A program made the translations under genes and the position numbers. Shown here in pieces: positions 18,575 to 26,967 of a DNA stretch of 64,000 nucleotides (position 1 is its first letter; each line of letters opens with the position of its first letter). Source of the stretch: Verrucosispora sioxanthis (GTDB taxonomy: Bacteria; Actinomycetota; Actinomycetes; Mycobacteriales; Micromonosporaceae). The notes under the pieces were generated by a model. The model did not search any database, was not told the DNA's origin, and saw nothing but the letters and a program-made list of their open reading frames with translations. Where the stretch lies: assembly GCF_010560025.1 (NCBI RefSeq), contig NZ_SAIY01000002.1, forward strand, positions 372,001 to 436,000, read 5' to 3'.

Positions 18575-20168
18575 CTAACTTGATCTTTAACCTCTTTGGC
18601 GTGGGCGAGGACTCGCGGTCTTCGTCTTCTCGGTGCCCGGTTTGTTGGTCTTCTTGGTGGTCGCGATGTGGACGTCGTGACGCGAGGTGGGCTGGGTGTT
18701 GCGGCGGCCGGGCGGCCGTCCAGGTCCTGGTCGGGAAGGTTTCGGTGCGCCGGCGGGGCAGGTGGCCTTGGCGCGGAGGTGTCGAAACCCTCGCCGGACG
18801 CGGGCGGGTGGCAGGCGCTGCGGTGGTGCTGGTTTCTCCCAGGGGCGGCGTAGGTCGGCGGCCGCGGTGCGGGCGAGACGGAGCTGGGTGTAGGCGGCGA
18901 GGATCAGCCAGGTCCAGCGGTCGGCTGCCTGCGGGGTGCGGATCTTCGGGCAGGTCCAGCCGAGGGTCTGTTTGAACAGGCGGAATGTGTGCTCGATGTC
19001 GAAGCGGCGCAGGAAGGTCTGCCAGAGCCGGTCGACGTCGGCGGCGGTGGCGTCGACGCCGGACCACCACAGCCACACCGGCTTCGGGGTCGCGCCGCTG
19101 GGCAGGTGGTCGACTTCCAAGCGGATGACGGTTCCCTCGATGATCGGCAGTGCCTTCGCCGCGTCGATCCAGGCGTTGCGGTGGGTCAGCCGGGGGTGCA
19201 GCCGGTTCCAGGCCCGGGCCCACGCCGTGCCGTAGAGGCGGGTGTCGGTGACGGTGGCCGCGTCGGGTTCGCCCCAGGTGGCGGGATCACCGAAGACGAA
19301 CTCGCCGCCGTGACGGGGCGGCCGGCCGATTGTTCCCGGCTGCCGGGGTGGCGTGGCTCGGCGGAGTACCCGGTTCGAGCGCATCCGCGCGAGGACCTGC
19401 ACGGGCAGATTGGCCAGGAGGAACGCCAGGCGGGGCGCGTCGTAGCCGGCATCGGCCACGACCAGGATGTCCTGGTCGCCGGGCTGCCACTGCCCGGCGG
19501 AGACCAGCCGGCCCCACGATGTCGCGCACCTGCCCGGCGGTGACCGCCGCGGCATCAGCACCGGGCGCCAGCCGCACCGCGTCTAACGGCGCCGTCCATG
19601 AACCGCGGCCCGATTCCAGGGCCACGACCATCGAATACGGCCAGCCCGGAACCATGATCGTCTGGTCCTTACCGCGGCCGTAGGTGTGACACAGGATCCG
19701 CTGCGGTGAGGTGTGCGCGTCCGGACGCAGCCAGCAGGTGATGTCCACCGCCAGAACGAGACGCCCGTCGGCCGCCCGCGGCAGCGGCACCCCGGCGAGG
19801 GCGGTACGCAGCCGGTCGATGTCCAGCCGCCCGCAGGCGAGGGCGTCATACAACGCCCCGTGACCACGACGATGCTCACCCACCAGCGACAACTCCACCA
19901 ACGACCGGACCGGCCCATCGGCGCACAACACGGCGTCCGTCAGGTCGAACAACGCGTCCGCAAGCGCGGTCAAGCAGTCGTAGAACACTCGCCGGGACCT
20001 GTCCAGGTCCCCGACGGCATCAGCCGCACAACGGCCATGCACACTGGTCACCAGAACAGCCCTTGGTTATTGATGTTCTTCCCTAGACAAGAAGATCATC
20101 GACCAAGGGCTGTTTCCGTGACCAGCCAGGGTCCCCAAAGGACCCGCGGAGGTTAAAGATCAAGTTAG
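18575..20168 (-). mobile_element. Insertion sequence with 20-bp perfect terminal inverted repeats
   Basis: CTAACTTGATCTTTAACCTC at 18575-18594 is exactly repeated inverted at 20149-20168, giving a 1594-bp element with one transposase gene. It lies between the sugar operon and the convergent SorC regulator. The right repeat supplies the regulator's TAA stop, so the regulator's last residues are changed. No target duplication could be defined. Confidence 0.85.
18587..20051 (-). pseudogene. DDE transposase, disrupted by one frameshift
   Basis: The start half (MTSVHGRCAADAVGDLDRSRRVFYDCL, VLAVDITCWLRPDA, GWPYSMVVALESG) and end half (DILVVADAGYDAPRLAFLLANLP, RFDIEHTFRLFKQTLGWTCPKIRTP, Arg/Lys-rich tail) together form a full-length DDE transposase; the three acidic residues appear as D in VDITC, D in VVADAGYD and E in DIEHTF. 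The frame changes at GQVRDIVG near 19512: GTGGGGCCGG where GTGGGCCGG would keep frame, i.e. one extra G. The stop lies inside the left inverted repeat. Either an inactive copy or a homopolymer sequencing error. Confidence 0.82.
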
Positions 20169-21175
20169 GGGGCCGGTTCCACGGCGAGACACCGGGCCAC
20201 GTCGAGGTCGGTCACCAGGACGTCAAGCCAGCCGCCACGGAGCGCCGCGCGGATGGCGGTGTACTTACGGGTACCGCCGGCGATCCCGACGACACGAGGT
20301 ATCGATCGCAGTGTGTCGGTGTCGATGCCGAGTACCCGCTCGTCAAGCGCGGACTTGACCACCTCGCCGTGTTCATCGAAGAAGCGCAGGCAGATGTCGC
20401 CGACGGCTCCCAGTTTGCGCAGGGCGTCCTGATCGGTGTCGGCGATGGCGTTGCCGCTCTCCATCAGCAGCGGCGACGGTTCCAGGCTGCCCAGGCCGGC
20501 AAGCAGCATGGTGAGGCTGCCATAAGTGGCCATGACGTCACTGATGTGCGGGTCGGTGACGAGGACCTCGCGGGCTGCTGATGACGTGGCCAGCCCGGGG
20601 GCGGGCAGGAAGATCGCCTTGGCGCCGGTCAGGATCGCCAGTCGGTCGGCGAGGCGGGTGGCGTAGATCTGCGACGTGCTGCTACCGACCCCGCCGATGA
20701 CCTGGACGACCTGGTCGGCGACTGGGTTGGGGCGGGGGCGCATGGCGTCGACGGTGGCGAGCAGGGTCGAACTCCAGGAGGAGATGCCGATCCGGTCGCC
20801 GCCGGTGAGTGTGGTCTCCAGGTAGACTGCGGCCGCCGCGCCGATGGCCTTCAAGGCGGACTGCTCGCCCGGCGAGGAGTGGCCGGTGTCGGCCACCACC
20901 ACGTCTCGCAGACCGAATCGGCGCTCGATCTCTTCCTCCAGCTCGGCATGCACGCCGGCCGGGGTGATCACGGTGGTGCGGACGATGCCCAGCGCGGTGG
21001 CCTGCTTCAACAGGCGAGAGACGCGGGGCTGGGAGATGTGCAGTTGCTCGGCGATCTGCGGTTGCCGCATCCCGTGCTCGTGGTACATCCGAGCCACCTT
21101 GGTCAACAGCCGCAACTGGCTGGTGGACACGCCGCCGATCGCCGGCTCCCGCAGATCACCGCGTTCGCTGGGCAC
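20165..21175 (-). CDS. SorC/DeoR-type sugar-binding transcriptional regulator
   Basis: A 336-aa regulator: N-terminal helix-turn-helix (LLTKVARMYHEHGMRQPQIAEQLHISQPRVSRLLKQA) followed by the SorC sugar-phosphate sensing domain (GDRIGISSWSSTLLATVDAMRP, VVQVIGGVGSS, GDICLRFFDEHGE, VVGIAGGTRKYTAIRAALRGGWLDVLVTDL). The GTG at 21175 has AAGGAG 4 nt before it. It lies convergent to the sugar operon and probably senses a phosphorylated intermediate of that pathway. The last codons and the stop come from the adjoining IS end. The palindrome TGAATGAGTATTCA 54-67 nt upstream is a candidate autoregulatory site. Confidence 0.88.
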   Translation of the reverse strand: MPSERGDLREPAIGGVSTSQLRLLTKVARMYHEHGMRQPQIAEQLHISQPRVSRLLKQATALGIVRTTVITPAGVHAELEEEIERRFGLRDVVVADTGHSSPGEQSALKAIGAAAAVYLETTLTGGDRIGISSWSSTLLATVDAMRPRPNPVADQVVQVIGGVGSSTSQIYATRLADRLAILTGAKAIFLPAPGLATSSAAREVLVTDPHISDVMATYGSLTMLLAGLGSLEPSPLLMESGNAIADTDQDALRKLGAVGDICLRFFDEHGEVVKSALDERVLGIDTDTLRSIPRVVGIAGGTRKYTAIRAALRGGWLDVLVTDLDVARCLAVEPAP

Positions 21176-21228
21176 AGGACTCCTTCCGACGTGCGGGTGA
21201 GGCGAGAGCCTCGCCACCAGAGGATACC

Positions 21229-21242
21229 TGAATGAGTATTCA
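21229..21242. promoter_or_regulatory. Palindrome TGAATGAGTATTCA before the SorC regulator
   Basis: TGAAT and ATTCA arms are a perfect inverted repeat around GAGT. It resembles GAATA-NN-TATTC sites before several CAZyme genes in the window, making it a candidate operator for this regulator. The 447-bp gap 21176-21622 otherwise holds a possible decayed frame (NGSYVRYQILVAVAPPG, minus strand, about 21440-21490) of unknown origin. Confidence 0.45.
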
Positions 21243-21581
21243 ACACTGGTTGCGCACAGCTACTTCCGGGACGGATTCACGACGGTCGAAGGTGAGCGCG
21301 GATCGGTGTCGACGGCCGCCATCTGATTGGTGCGTGAGTCGACGACCAATGCCCAGGCCGGCCCGGTGGGCACAGAGCCGGCAGTGCGGAACGGTCGACT
21401 GGCGGACTTCGCTGCCAGGTTCAACCTAACCCAGGTGGCGTTGCCGGGCGGCGCCACGGCAACCAAGATCTGGTACCGGACATACGAGCCGTTCGATGAA
21501 CCGGGTGAGTGGGCGGGACCCGATGGCGGTGACCTGCGAGAGGAACCGGGGCTGTCTGCCCGCGGACCGGATGTCCGGTCG

Positions 21582-21615
21582 CCCGGCGCCGGTGCTGGAG
21601 GGCACCGGCGCCGGG
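21582..21615 (-). terminator. 14-bp stem hairpin after the PL1-CBM2 gene
   Basis: CCCGGCGCCGGTGC (21582-21595) pairs perfectly with 21602-21615 around the loop TGGAGG, 8 nt after the stop codon. Confidence 0.8.
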
Positions 21616-21622
21616 CGGTGGG

Positions 21623-23683
21623 TCAGGCGACTGTGCAGGTGGTGCCGTTGAGAGTGAAGGAGGACGGCCGGCCGGTGTTGCCGGTGTGGTTGGCCTGGAA
21701 GCCGATGTCGACCGAGGAGTTCGGCGCGATCGTGCCGTTGTAGGAGACGTTGCGGGCGGTGACCGCCCCGCTCGACGGGGAGTAGGTGGCGTTCCAGCCA
21801 CTGGTGATGGTCTGCCCGCCGGGCAGGGTGAACGCAAGCGTCCAGCCGTTGACCGTCGTGGTGCTGGTATTGGTGATGCTGATGGCGGTGGTGAGACCGG
21901 TGTTCCACGCGTTGACCGTGTACGTGACCCGGCAACCTGCCGAGGGCGGCGCAGTGGTCGGCGGCGCAGTGGTCGGCGGCGCAGTGGTCGGCGGCGCAGT
22001 GGTCGGCGGCGCAGTGGTCGGCGGCGCAGTGGTCGGCGGCGCAGTGCCGTTGCCCCGCACCAGCACGCCCACGCTCACCGGACCGAAGCCCAGTCCCGAG
22101 GCCGGATCGGTCGCCGTGTAGGTGAAGTTCGCCAGCCCGCTATGGTTGGCCGCCGGGGTGAACCGGGCGGTACGGCCGTCACCCAGCAGGGTCACCGTGC
22201 CGTTGCTGCCCGAGGCGACGGTGAAGTTCAGGGCCAAGCCACCGTTGAGGGTACGCAGGTCTACGTCCACCGACCCGTTGCGGTCGACCGTCGCGTGGCC
22301 GTCAGCCAACCAGTTCAGGTACTTCTCCAGCATCGTGTAACCGGTCGCATCGGTGTTGTTCCGATCCGCCGCGTTGCTCGGGTTGAGCCCGAGGGCGTGC
22401 TCCCAATAGTCCGGCATGCCGTCACTGTCGGTGTCCGTGGGCGCCGGCGCAGAAACGAGGGTAGGCCAACCGCCAACGTCGGAGACGTTGTTGATGATCC
22501 GTCCATTCTGCTGGCGGACGCTGTCGACGATCCGCTTGTCGACGGCGTCGCGACGCCACGGCATCGCACCGCCCTGCGCCAGCACCCGCGCGTACGCCGT
22601 GCCCGCGGAATCGGTTGTCACCGACGGGACAGGCCACTCACTACTCTGCCTGACGTGGTTTCCACAGAACATCCCCCACCCGGTGTTGCTGCCGTCAACC
22701 CGGCCGTTCTTGTTCAGGTCGATCATGTTGCCCGACTGGTAGGTCCGCAGACTGCCGCCACTCTCCATGGCACACGTCGCGGTCGAGTTCGGCCCGGCCA
22801 CCAGGTAGTTGTTGATGTAGTTCAGCTCGATCGGGCCGTCATCCGAGCCGCTGTAGCCGGCTGCGTAACCCCAGTTGGAGAAGACGTTGTTGCGCAGGTC
22901 CAGCCGGAAGCCCGGATCCGGGGCGTCGGTGCCCGGACGGGGGTTGCGACTGACGTTGTTCGCCCACAGGTTGTGATGCCACGAGTATGTGGTGTCGTGC
23001 GCGGAGGCGATGATGCTGCCGAACGCGTGACCAGCCCGGTTCAACGCCTCGGAAATGATGGTGTTCTGCACGGTCAGATTCTGGACATCCCGACTGGCCG
23101 AGATCACCTCATCCGAACCCCATGACCCCGACACATGGTCGATAATGATGTTGCGGCCGGACGAGATCCACATACTGTCGCGATCGTCACTCGCACCGGT
23201 GCGCAGCCGGATATGACGGACGACCACGTCGTGAGCGCCATTGCCGATGCCGAGGGTGTGATTGCGGATCGCGATCCCGTCGCCGGGCGCGCTCTGGCCT
23301 GCAATTGTGATGTTCGACTTGTTGATCCCCAGGTTGGAGTTCAGCGCGATCGTGCCGGAAACCTTGAACAGGATTGTCCGGCCACCGGCCGGCGCGCCGT
23401 CGATGCCCGCCCGCAGCGACCCGGGCCCGGAGTCGGCGAGCGTGGTCACGTAGTAGACGTCACCACCGCGGCCGCCCTTGGCGTTGGCCCCCGCCCCCTC
23501 CGCGCCGGGGAACGCGAGCGGGGCCGCCGCCGCTACGGGCGCGGGGTCCACCGCTGCCCCCGCTCGCGGCGTGGCGATTGACGCGGCGCCCAGCGCCATA
23601 GCGACGGTGATCACCATCGCCCCCGTGACACCAGGCAACCGCCAGCCCAACCGGCTGATCGGTGGATGCCCAACTGTTTCCAT
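21623..23683 (-). CDS. PL1 pectate lyase with cadherin-like domain and C-terminal CBM2
   Basis: A 686-aa secreted enzyme: signal/anchor segment (GVTGAMVITVAMALGAAS), a right-handed beta-helix with PL1 features (FPGAEGAGANAKGGRGGDVYYVTTLADSGPGSLRAGI, DRDSMWISSGRNIIIDHVSGSWGSDE, YSWHHNLWANNVSRNPRPG), a calcium-type DTDSDGMPDYWEHALGLNP motif, an Ig/cadherin-like module (FTPAANHSGLANFTYTATDP), a PPTTA linker and a C-terminal CBM2 (CRVTYTVNAWNTGLTTAISITNT). It should cleave pectate. Start at 23683 is chosen for the AAAGGAGG site; the frame is open upstream to 23740 and passes through the promoter region. Unlike the other CBM2 genes the module is C-terminal and more diverged. Confidence 0.9.
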   Translation of the reverse strand: METVGHPPISRLGWRLPGVTGAMVITVAMALGAASIATPRAGAAVDPAPVAAAAPLAFPGAEGAGANAKGGRGGDVYYVTTLADSGPGSLRAGIDGAPAGGRTILFKVSGTIALNSNLGINKSNITIAGQSAPGDGIAIRNHTLGIGNGAHDVVVRHIRLRTGASDDRDSMWISSGRNIIIDHVSGSWGSDEVISASRDVQNLTVQNTIISEALNRAGHAFGSIIASAHDTTYSWHHNLWANNVSRNPRPGTDAPDPGFRLDLRNNVFSNWGYAAGYSGSDDGPIELNYINNYLVAGPNSTATCAMESGGSLRTYQSGNMIDLNKNGRVDGSNTGWGMFCGNHVRQSSEWPVPSVTTDSAGTAYARVLAQGGAMPWRRDAVDKRIVDSVRQQNGRIINNVSDVGGWPTLVSAPAPTDTDSDGMPDYWEHALGLNPSNAADRNNTDATGYTMLEKYLNWLADGHATVDRNGSVDVDLRTLNGGLALNFTVASGSNGTVTLLGDGRTARFTPAANHSGLANFTYTATDPASGLGFGPVSVGVLVRGNGTAPPTTAPPTTAPPTTAPPTTAPPTTAPPTTAPPSAGCRVTYTVNAWNTGLTTAISITNTSTTTVNGWTLAFTLPGGQTITSGWNATYSPSSGAVTARNVSYNGTIAPNSSVDIGFQANHTGNTGRPSSFTLNGTTCTVA
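21945..22046. repeat. 15-bp tandem repeat encoding the PPTTA linker
   Basis: Six perfect copies of GGCGGCGCAGTGGTC plus a partial seventh lie between the catalytic part and CBM2 of the lyase. They are identical at DNA level, so linker length may vary by slippage. Confidence 0.9.
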
Positions 23684-23752
23684 CCTTGCCCTCCTTTGAG
23701 GTTCGTGTAGGAGATCGAGATACATCCGGGCGTTCGCCAACAGCGGTGCCGC

Positions 23753-23764
23753 GAATATCTATTC
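23753..23764. promoter_or_regulatory. GAATA-NN-TATTC palindrome before the PL1-CBM2 gene
   Basis: GAATATCTATTC is a perfect 5+5 palindrome about 70-81 nt upstream of the preferred start codon. Same form as at 7334-7345. Confidence 0.5.
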
Positions 23765-24428
23765 ATTGACGGTGCTCGATGCATGCGAACCGCGAACATA
23801 ACGTCACCCGACGCGCTTGTCAACGTGTCGTCATGTTCCTGAAACGTCGGTCGACCGGACGCAGAGAGGCTGACTCTCCGTCAGACGACCCATGAACGAC
23901 CACTTCCCGCATATAATTTCCAGGCGAAGCGCAGGCCCTTGTTCTGGTTGATCCCTGCCTCGGTGAGCAGCCGGTGAGCCGGCCGTGGGACCTCCGGCTG
24001 CATGCCAGCTCCAGTCGGATGCCACAACGGCCGCGTCAGCGATTGCCGGACTACCAGACGTTGCTGACGGCACACACCGCCGCCAGCAGTCGCTGGCAGG
24101 CCGGGATCTCATGCCGGGCCAGCGGTTCAGACCGGACACGGACGCGAACGGCTCGCGCTCATCGCCCCGGAAGCTCACGACACGACATGCCGCCTGCGGC
24201 GGCTGCGCCATCATCAGACGCCACGCGGGAGAGATAGACGGAATGAGTCGAAGCCACTCGAACCAGCCCAGGCGGAACTCGCCTGAGCTTCGACACCGGC
24301 CCGCCAGTGGCACGGGTATGGCATGCCCCGGCCGCCCCGGACATCCCACCCACCGAGCGAGCACGGGGCGGACAACTCCACCACGCGCCAACGTGTTCGC
24401 ATGAGATGTTCAGGACCGTCGTTCCGCC

Positions 24429-24542
24429 GCCGTTGCCCTCGGCTGCGGTTAATCAGGTCACCTGGCTCCACACACTACATCGACAGCTATCGTCGCAGAG
24501 TAGACGGCGCGCAGCAACATATCCGTTGCTGAATGTTTATCC
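24429..24542 (-). promoter_or_regulatory. Orphan copy of the CAZyme leader module
   Basis: GAATG-type palindrome at 24531-24542, an ATAGCTGTCGAT element (24490-24479) aligning with the ATGG...TC element of other copies, and the box GCCGAGGGCAACGGC (24443-24429) at the same 47-nt spacing. The expected start about 150 nt downstream (near 24280, minus strand) has no CBM2 gene; the stretch 23765-24428 contains no gene I can support. It is probably the remnant of a lost CBM2 gene. Confidence 0.5.
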
Positions 24543-24637
24543 ACTAGACGGGTGTCTCGGTCTCGAACTTCAGCCGCGAGGGTCGAAGGCCACCCGGACG
24601 CAGGCAACAGACTCGGTCTCCCACGTCACCGCCGCTG

Positions 24638-25531
24638 CTACCCCGTTCCCGCCCCGGTCAGGATGGCCTCGGCGGCGCTGAGAACACCGGCCACCTGTGC
24701 CACCCGCAGCCTGCCGTCCACGACCAGAGTCACGATCCGGCGGCGGATCCCGGCGCCCGGGGCCAGGACGAGCGGCCGGTCCCAGGCCAGCGAGGAGCCG
24801 ACCCCGGCGTAGTCGTCGTGGCGGACGAACCACTGATCGGCCTGCTGTGACCCGCGGTCGGGGACGAAGACCAGGCTCCACGGTGCGTCGCTGCCCCCAC
24901 CGACTAGCGCCAGCCATCGGGCGCGGCTGCCGTGCAGGTGCCGCACTCCGACGCGATCCGGGCCGAGGACCTCCACCCGCCGGCCACTTCGCCGGGCCCG
25001 CCAGAAGAAGCCGCCGTAGCCCGCGGCCGGCCGGCCGTTGGTCGCGGGGCTGGCGAGAGCGAGAGGCAGGGCGGTCACGTTGGTCATCTCGTAGCTGAAG
25101 TCCAGCGCCCACGCGACTTCGCTGACCGCTACGGCGGAGATGGTACGCCGTTCGTGCAGCAGGTCGACCCGCTCAGGTCCCGTCCAGCGCAGGTCGTGGT
25201 CGATGCTGCTGGGGGTTGTACGCACCCAGCCTCTGGTGAAGTTGAGTGCCGTGGTTGCGCAGGTCCATCGGGCCCCGGCCGGAAACAAGGGTACGACCAC
25301 CTCAGAAGTTGACCCCGCCCACGTCGGCGATCGCCACACAGACCCCAGGTGATGCGGGTGGTCCTCCGGCATGAGTTCGGTGACCTCGGCGCCGGTCAGG
25401 GTTCGTACCGGATGTAGAAAAGGTCGCGGTGAGGCCGTCAGCGGTAGACGCAGCTGCCAGACGTAGTCCGCCACGACATGGTCGGCCAGGCTGAGACTGA
25501 TCAGGTCGGACACGGTGGACCGGCCGCCCAT
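24638..25531 (-). pseudogene. PmoA-family (DUF6807) protein, frame-disrupted
   Basis: Start ATG 25531 follows GGAGGAG. The N-terminal part (VADYVWQLRLPLTASPRPFLHPVRTLTGAEVTELMPEDHPHHLG) and the C-terminal two thirds (DHDLRWTGPERVDLLHERRTI, ALDFSYEMTNVTALPLALASPATNGRPAAGYGGFFWRA, LVFVPDRGSQQADQWFVRHDDYAGVGSSLAWDRPLVL) are in one frame, but the expected middle (GVCVAIADVGGVNF) is in another and ends at a TGA where relatives have Trp. Hence a frameshift, a nonsense change and a second shift between about 25345 and 25260. DUF6807 genes usually accompany sugar or glycoside catabolism; the biochemical role is unknown. Confidence 0.75.
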
Positions 25532-25559
25532 GGTGAACTCCTCCCGTCCTGCGCACGGC

Positions 25560-26490
25560 GGCGGTGGCAGACCGGACTGGTCAGCCGGCAGGCGCCGGCC
25601 CGCAGTATGAGCCACTTTCATCCTGCGTAGCGGTTGGCTTCGACGTGGTGCAGGACCAGGATGGCTTGCACGATCGCGGTGACTCGGTGTGGCAGCAGCG
25701 CAGCTTGGCCAGGACCTTCCAGGATTTGAGCGTGGCGATCGCGCGTTCTCCGCGGGCGCGGATCTTCGCGTGGGCTCGGTTGACGGCCTTCTGCCTGTGT
25801 GACAGCTTGGGCCGGAAGCGGCGCCGCTTGAGCGGGGTGCGGACGCTGCCGTGGGCGCCTTGGTAGCCCTTGTCGGCGAAGGTCAGCACGTCCGCGCTGG
25901 TCAGGGCATCGATGATGCCGTGACCGCGTGCGGCGGTCAGATCGTGTGCCGAACCGGGCAGTGCCGGTGATGCCCACACGAGCCGGCCGGTGGCGTCGGA
26001 GATGACCTGCACGTTCACGCCGTGGCGTTTGTGATTGCCGCTGTAGTACGGCTTCTGCTCGGCGACCCGGTCGATCGGGATCAGCGTGCCGTCCAGGATC
26101 GCGTACGCCAGCAGCCGGATGCGTCGCATCGCGGTCAGGTCGGCGGCTGCCGAGCTGAGCAGGGCAATCGCTTCCTGGACGTAGCGCCAGGCAGTGGCGA
26201 CGCCGATCTCGAAGCCGGCGGCAAGTCGGGTATAGGTGTCGCCGTTACGCAGATGGGCCAGGGCGAGCAGCGCCTGCCGGCCGGGCTCAAGGCGCCGCCA
26301 GTGGGATCGGCGCTGCTTGCGGTGGTCGCGGATGCGTTCGGCGAGGTGGTTCAGAGTGCGGCTGGACAACGGAATCGTGGCGGGGTAGGACAGCATGGCG
26401 AGGCTCCCGGTCGGGCTTCGAGTCTTGCTCGACAGCTGTCCTACCTGGAGCCTCGCACCCATCGATCACCGGGCCTGCCACACCAACCCT
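25560..26490 (-). mobile_element. IS5-group insertion sequence (ends approximate)
   Basis: One transposase gene fills the interval. Possible terminal repeats are GGTGGCAGACCGG near 25563 and the inverse of CCGGGCCTGCCACACC near 26469-26484. It has landed in or beside an older IS5-type relic (26500-26635). Confidence 0.6.
25618..26396 (-). pseudogene. IS5-family transposase (DDE_Tnp_4 type), C-terminal frameshift
   Basis: From ATG 26396: helix-turn-helix (HLRNGDTYTRLAAGFEIGVATAWRYVQEA), then the DDE nuclease (LAYAILDGTLIPIDRV, SGNHKRHGVNVQVISDATGRLVWASPALPGSAHDLTAAR, TFADKGYQGAHG, AHAKIRARGERAIATLKSW). Near 25688 the frame changes: LAKLRCC should continue as HRVTAIVQAILVLHHVEANRYAG, which is present in another frame ending at 25618. 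One C is missing from a CCC run. The catalytic residues are all upstream of the shift, so partial activity cannot be excluded. Confidence 0.82.
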
Positions 26491-26499
26491 GAGCTGCAA

Positions 26500-26635
26500 A
26501 ATCAGCTTGGAAACGGCTCGGTGTTGTCGATGGCGCTGGCGGCGGTGACGATGACAGCGAGAAGGAGGCCGAGGGTGTCGGTGATGATGCCGCGTTTGCG
26601 GCCGAACTTTCGGAGTCTCCGCTAGACCACAACGC
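26500..26635 (-). pseudogene. IS5 (IS1031-like) transposase fragment
   Basis: The minus strand encodes KFGRKRGIITDTLGLLLAVIVTAASAIDNT, the highly conserved mid-part of IS5-type transposases. Both sides are missing. It adjoins the IS at 25560-26490. Confidence 0.7.
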
Positions 26636-26701
26636 TCTCACCAGCGACAGGACCGGCAGAGGTGTCGCAGAAACCCGATCACCTGTGGAACCCGGGACTG
26701 A

Positions 26702-26736
26702 GCGATTGAATCAATAATCAGCATTGATTCAATCGC
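26702..26736. repeat. 14-bp perfect inverted repeat upstream of the second DUF1593 gene
   Basis: GCGATTGAATCAAT and its exact complement flank the 7-nt AATCAGC. It is AT-rich against its surroundings and ends 14 nt before the ATGG element of the leader at 26751. It could be an operator or an old IS end. Confidence 0.6.
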
Positions 26737-26750
26737 AAGACACTGGCACG

Positions 26751-26812
26751 ATGGTTGTCTATACGGCCTACGGGAGTCGGCCGCGCTGATCATCGGAGCC
26801 GAGGGCAACGGC
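26751..26812 (+). promoter_or_regulatory. Conserved CAZyme leader module (copy 3, DUF1593 gene at 26968)
   Basis: ATGGTTGTCTATACGGC begins a possible 12-codon ORF (26751-26789, MVVYTAYGSRPR) aligned with MAVYTACGSRQS of the GH30 copy. The box GCCGAGGGCAACGGC follows at 26798-26812, 47 nt after that ATG and 156 nt before the main start. Similarity to the GH30 leader continues to the ribosome binding site GCAGAGAGGAAGCC. Confidence 0.6.
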
Positions 26813-26967
26813 GACGAATCGAACCCAGACATTCCTGATTACCTGCAGCTGGTGGCCGGCGGCAGCGTAGGTCTTTTGGCCTTCTGCAGAATTGGATTCT
26901 CCGAGTCGCCTCCAGTTGCCCGATGCTGCCGTCTATCGCACCGTGACGGCAGCAGAGAGGAAGCCCG

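Noticed and set aside
21260..21510. Minus-strand frame containing NGSYVRYQILVAVAPPGNATWVRLNLAAKSAS as a gene
   Set aside because: Looks protein-like but has no start, no family that I recognise and stops shortly; at most a relic.
21945..22046. Regular 15-bp repeats that might be a CRISPR array
   Set aside because: No spacers; the units are in frame and encode the Pro/Thr linker between lyase and CBM2.
23831..24391. Minus-strand ORF of 186 codons in the gap before the orphan leader
   Set aside because: No recognisable domain, no ribosome binding site, and it overlaps the region where a gene seems to have been lost.
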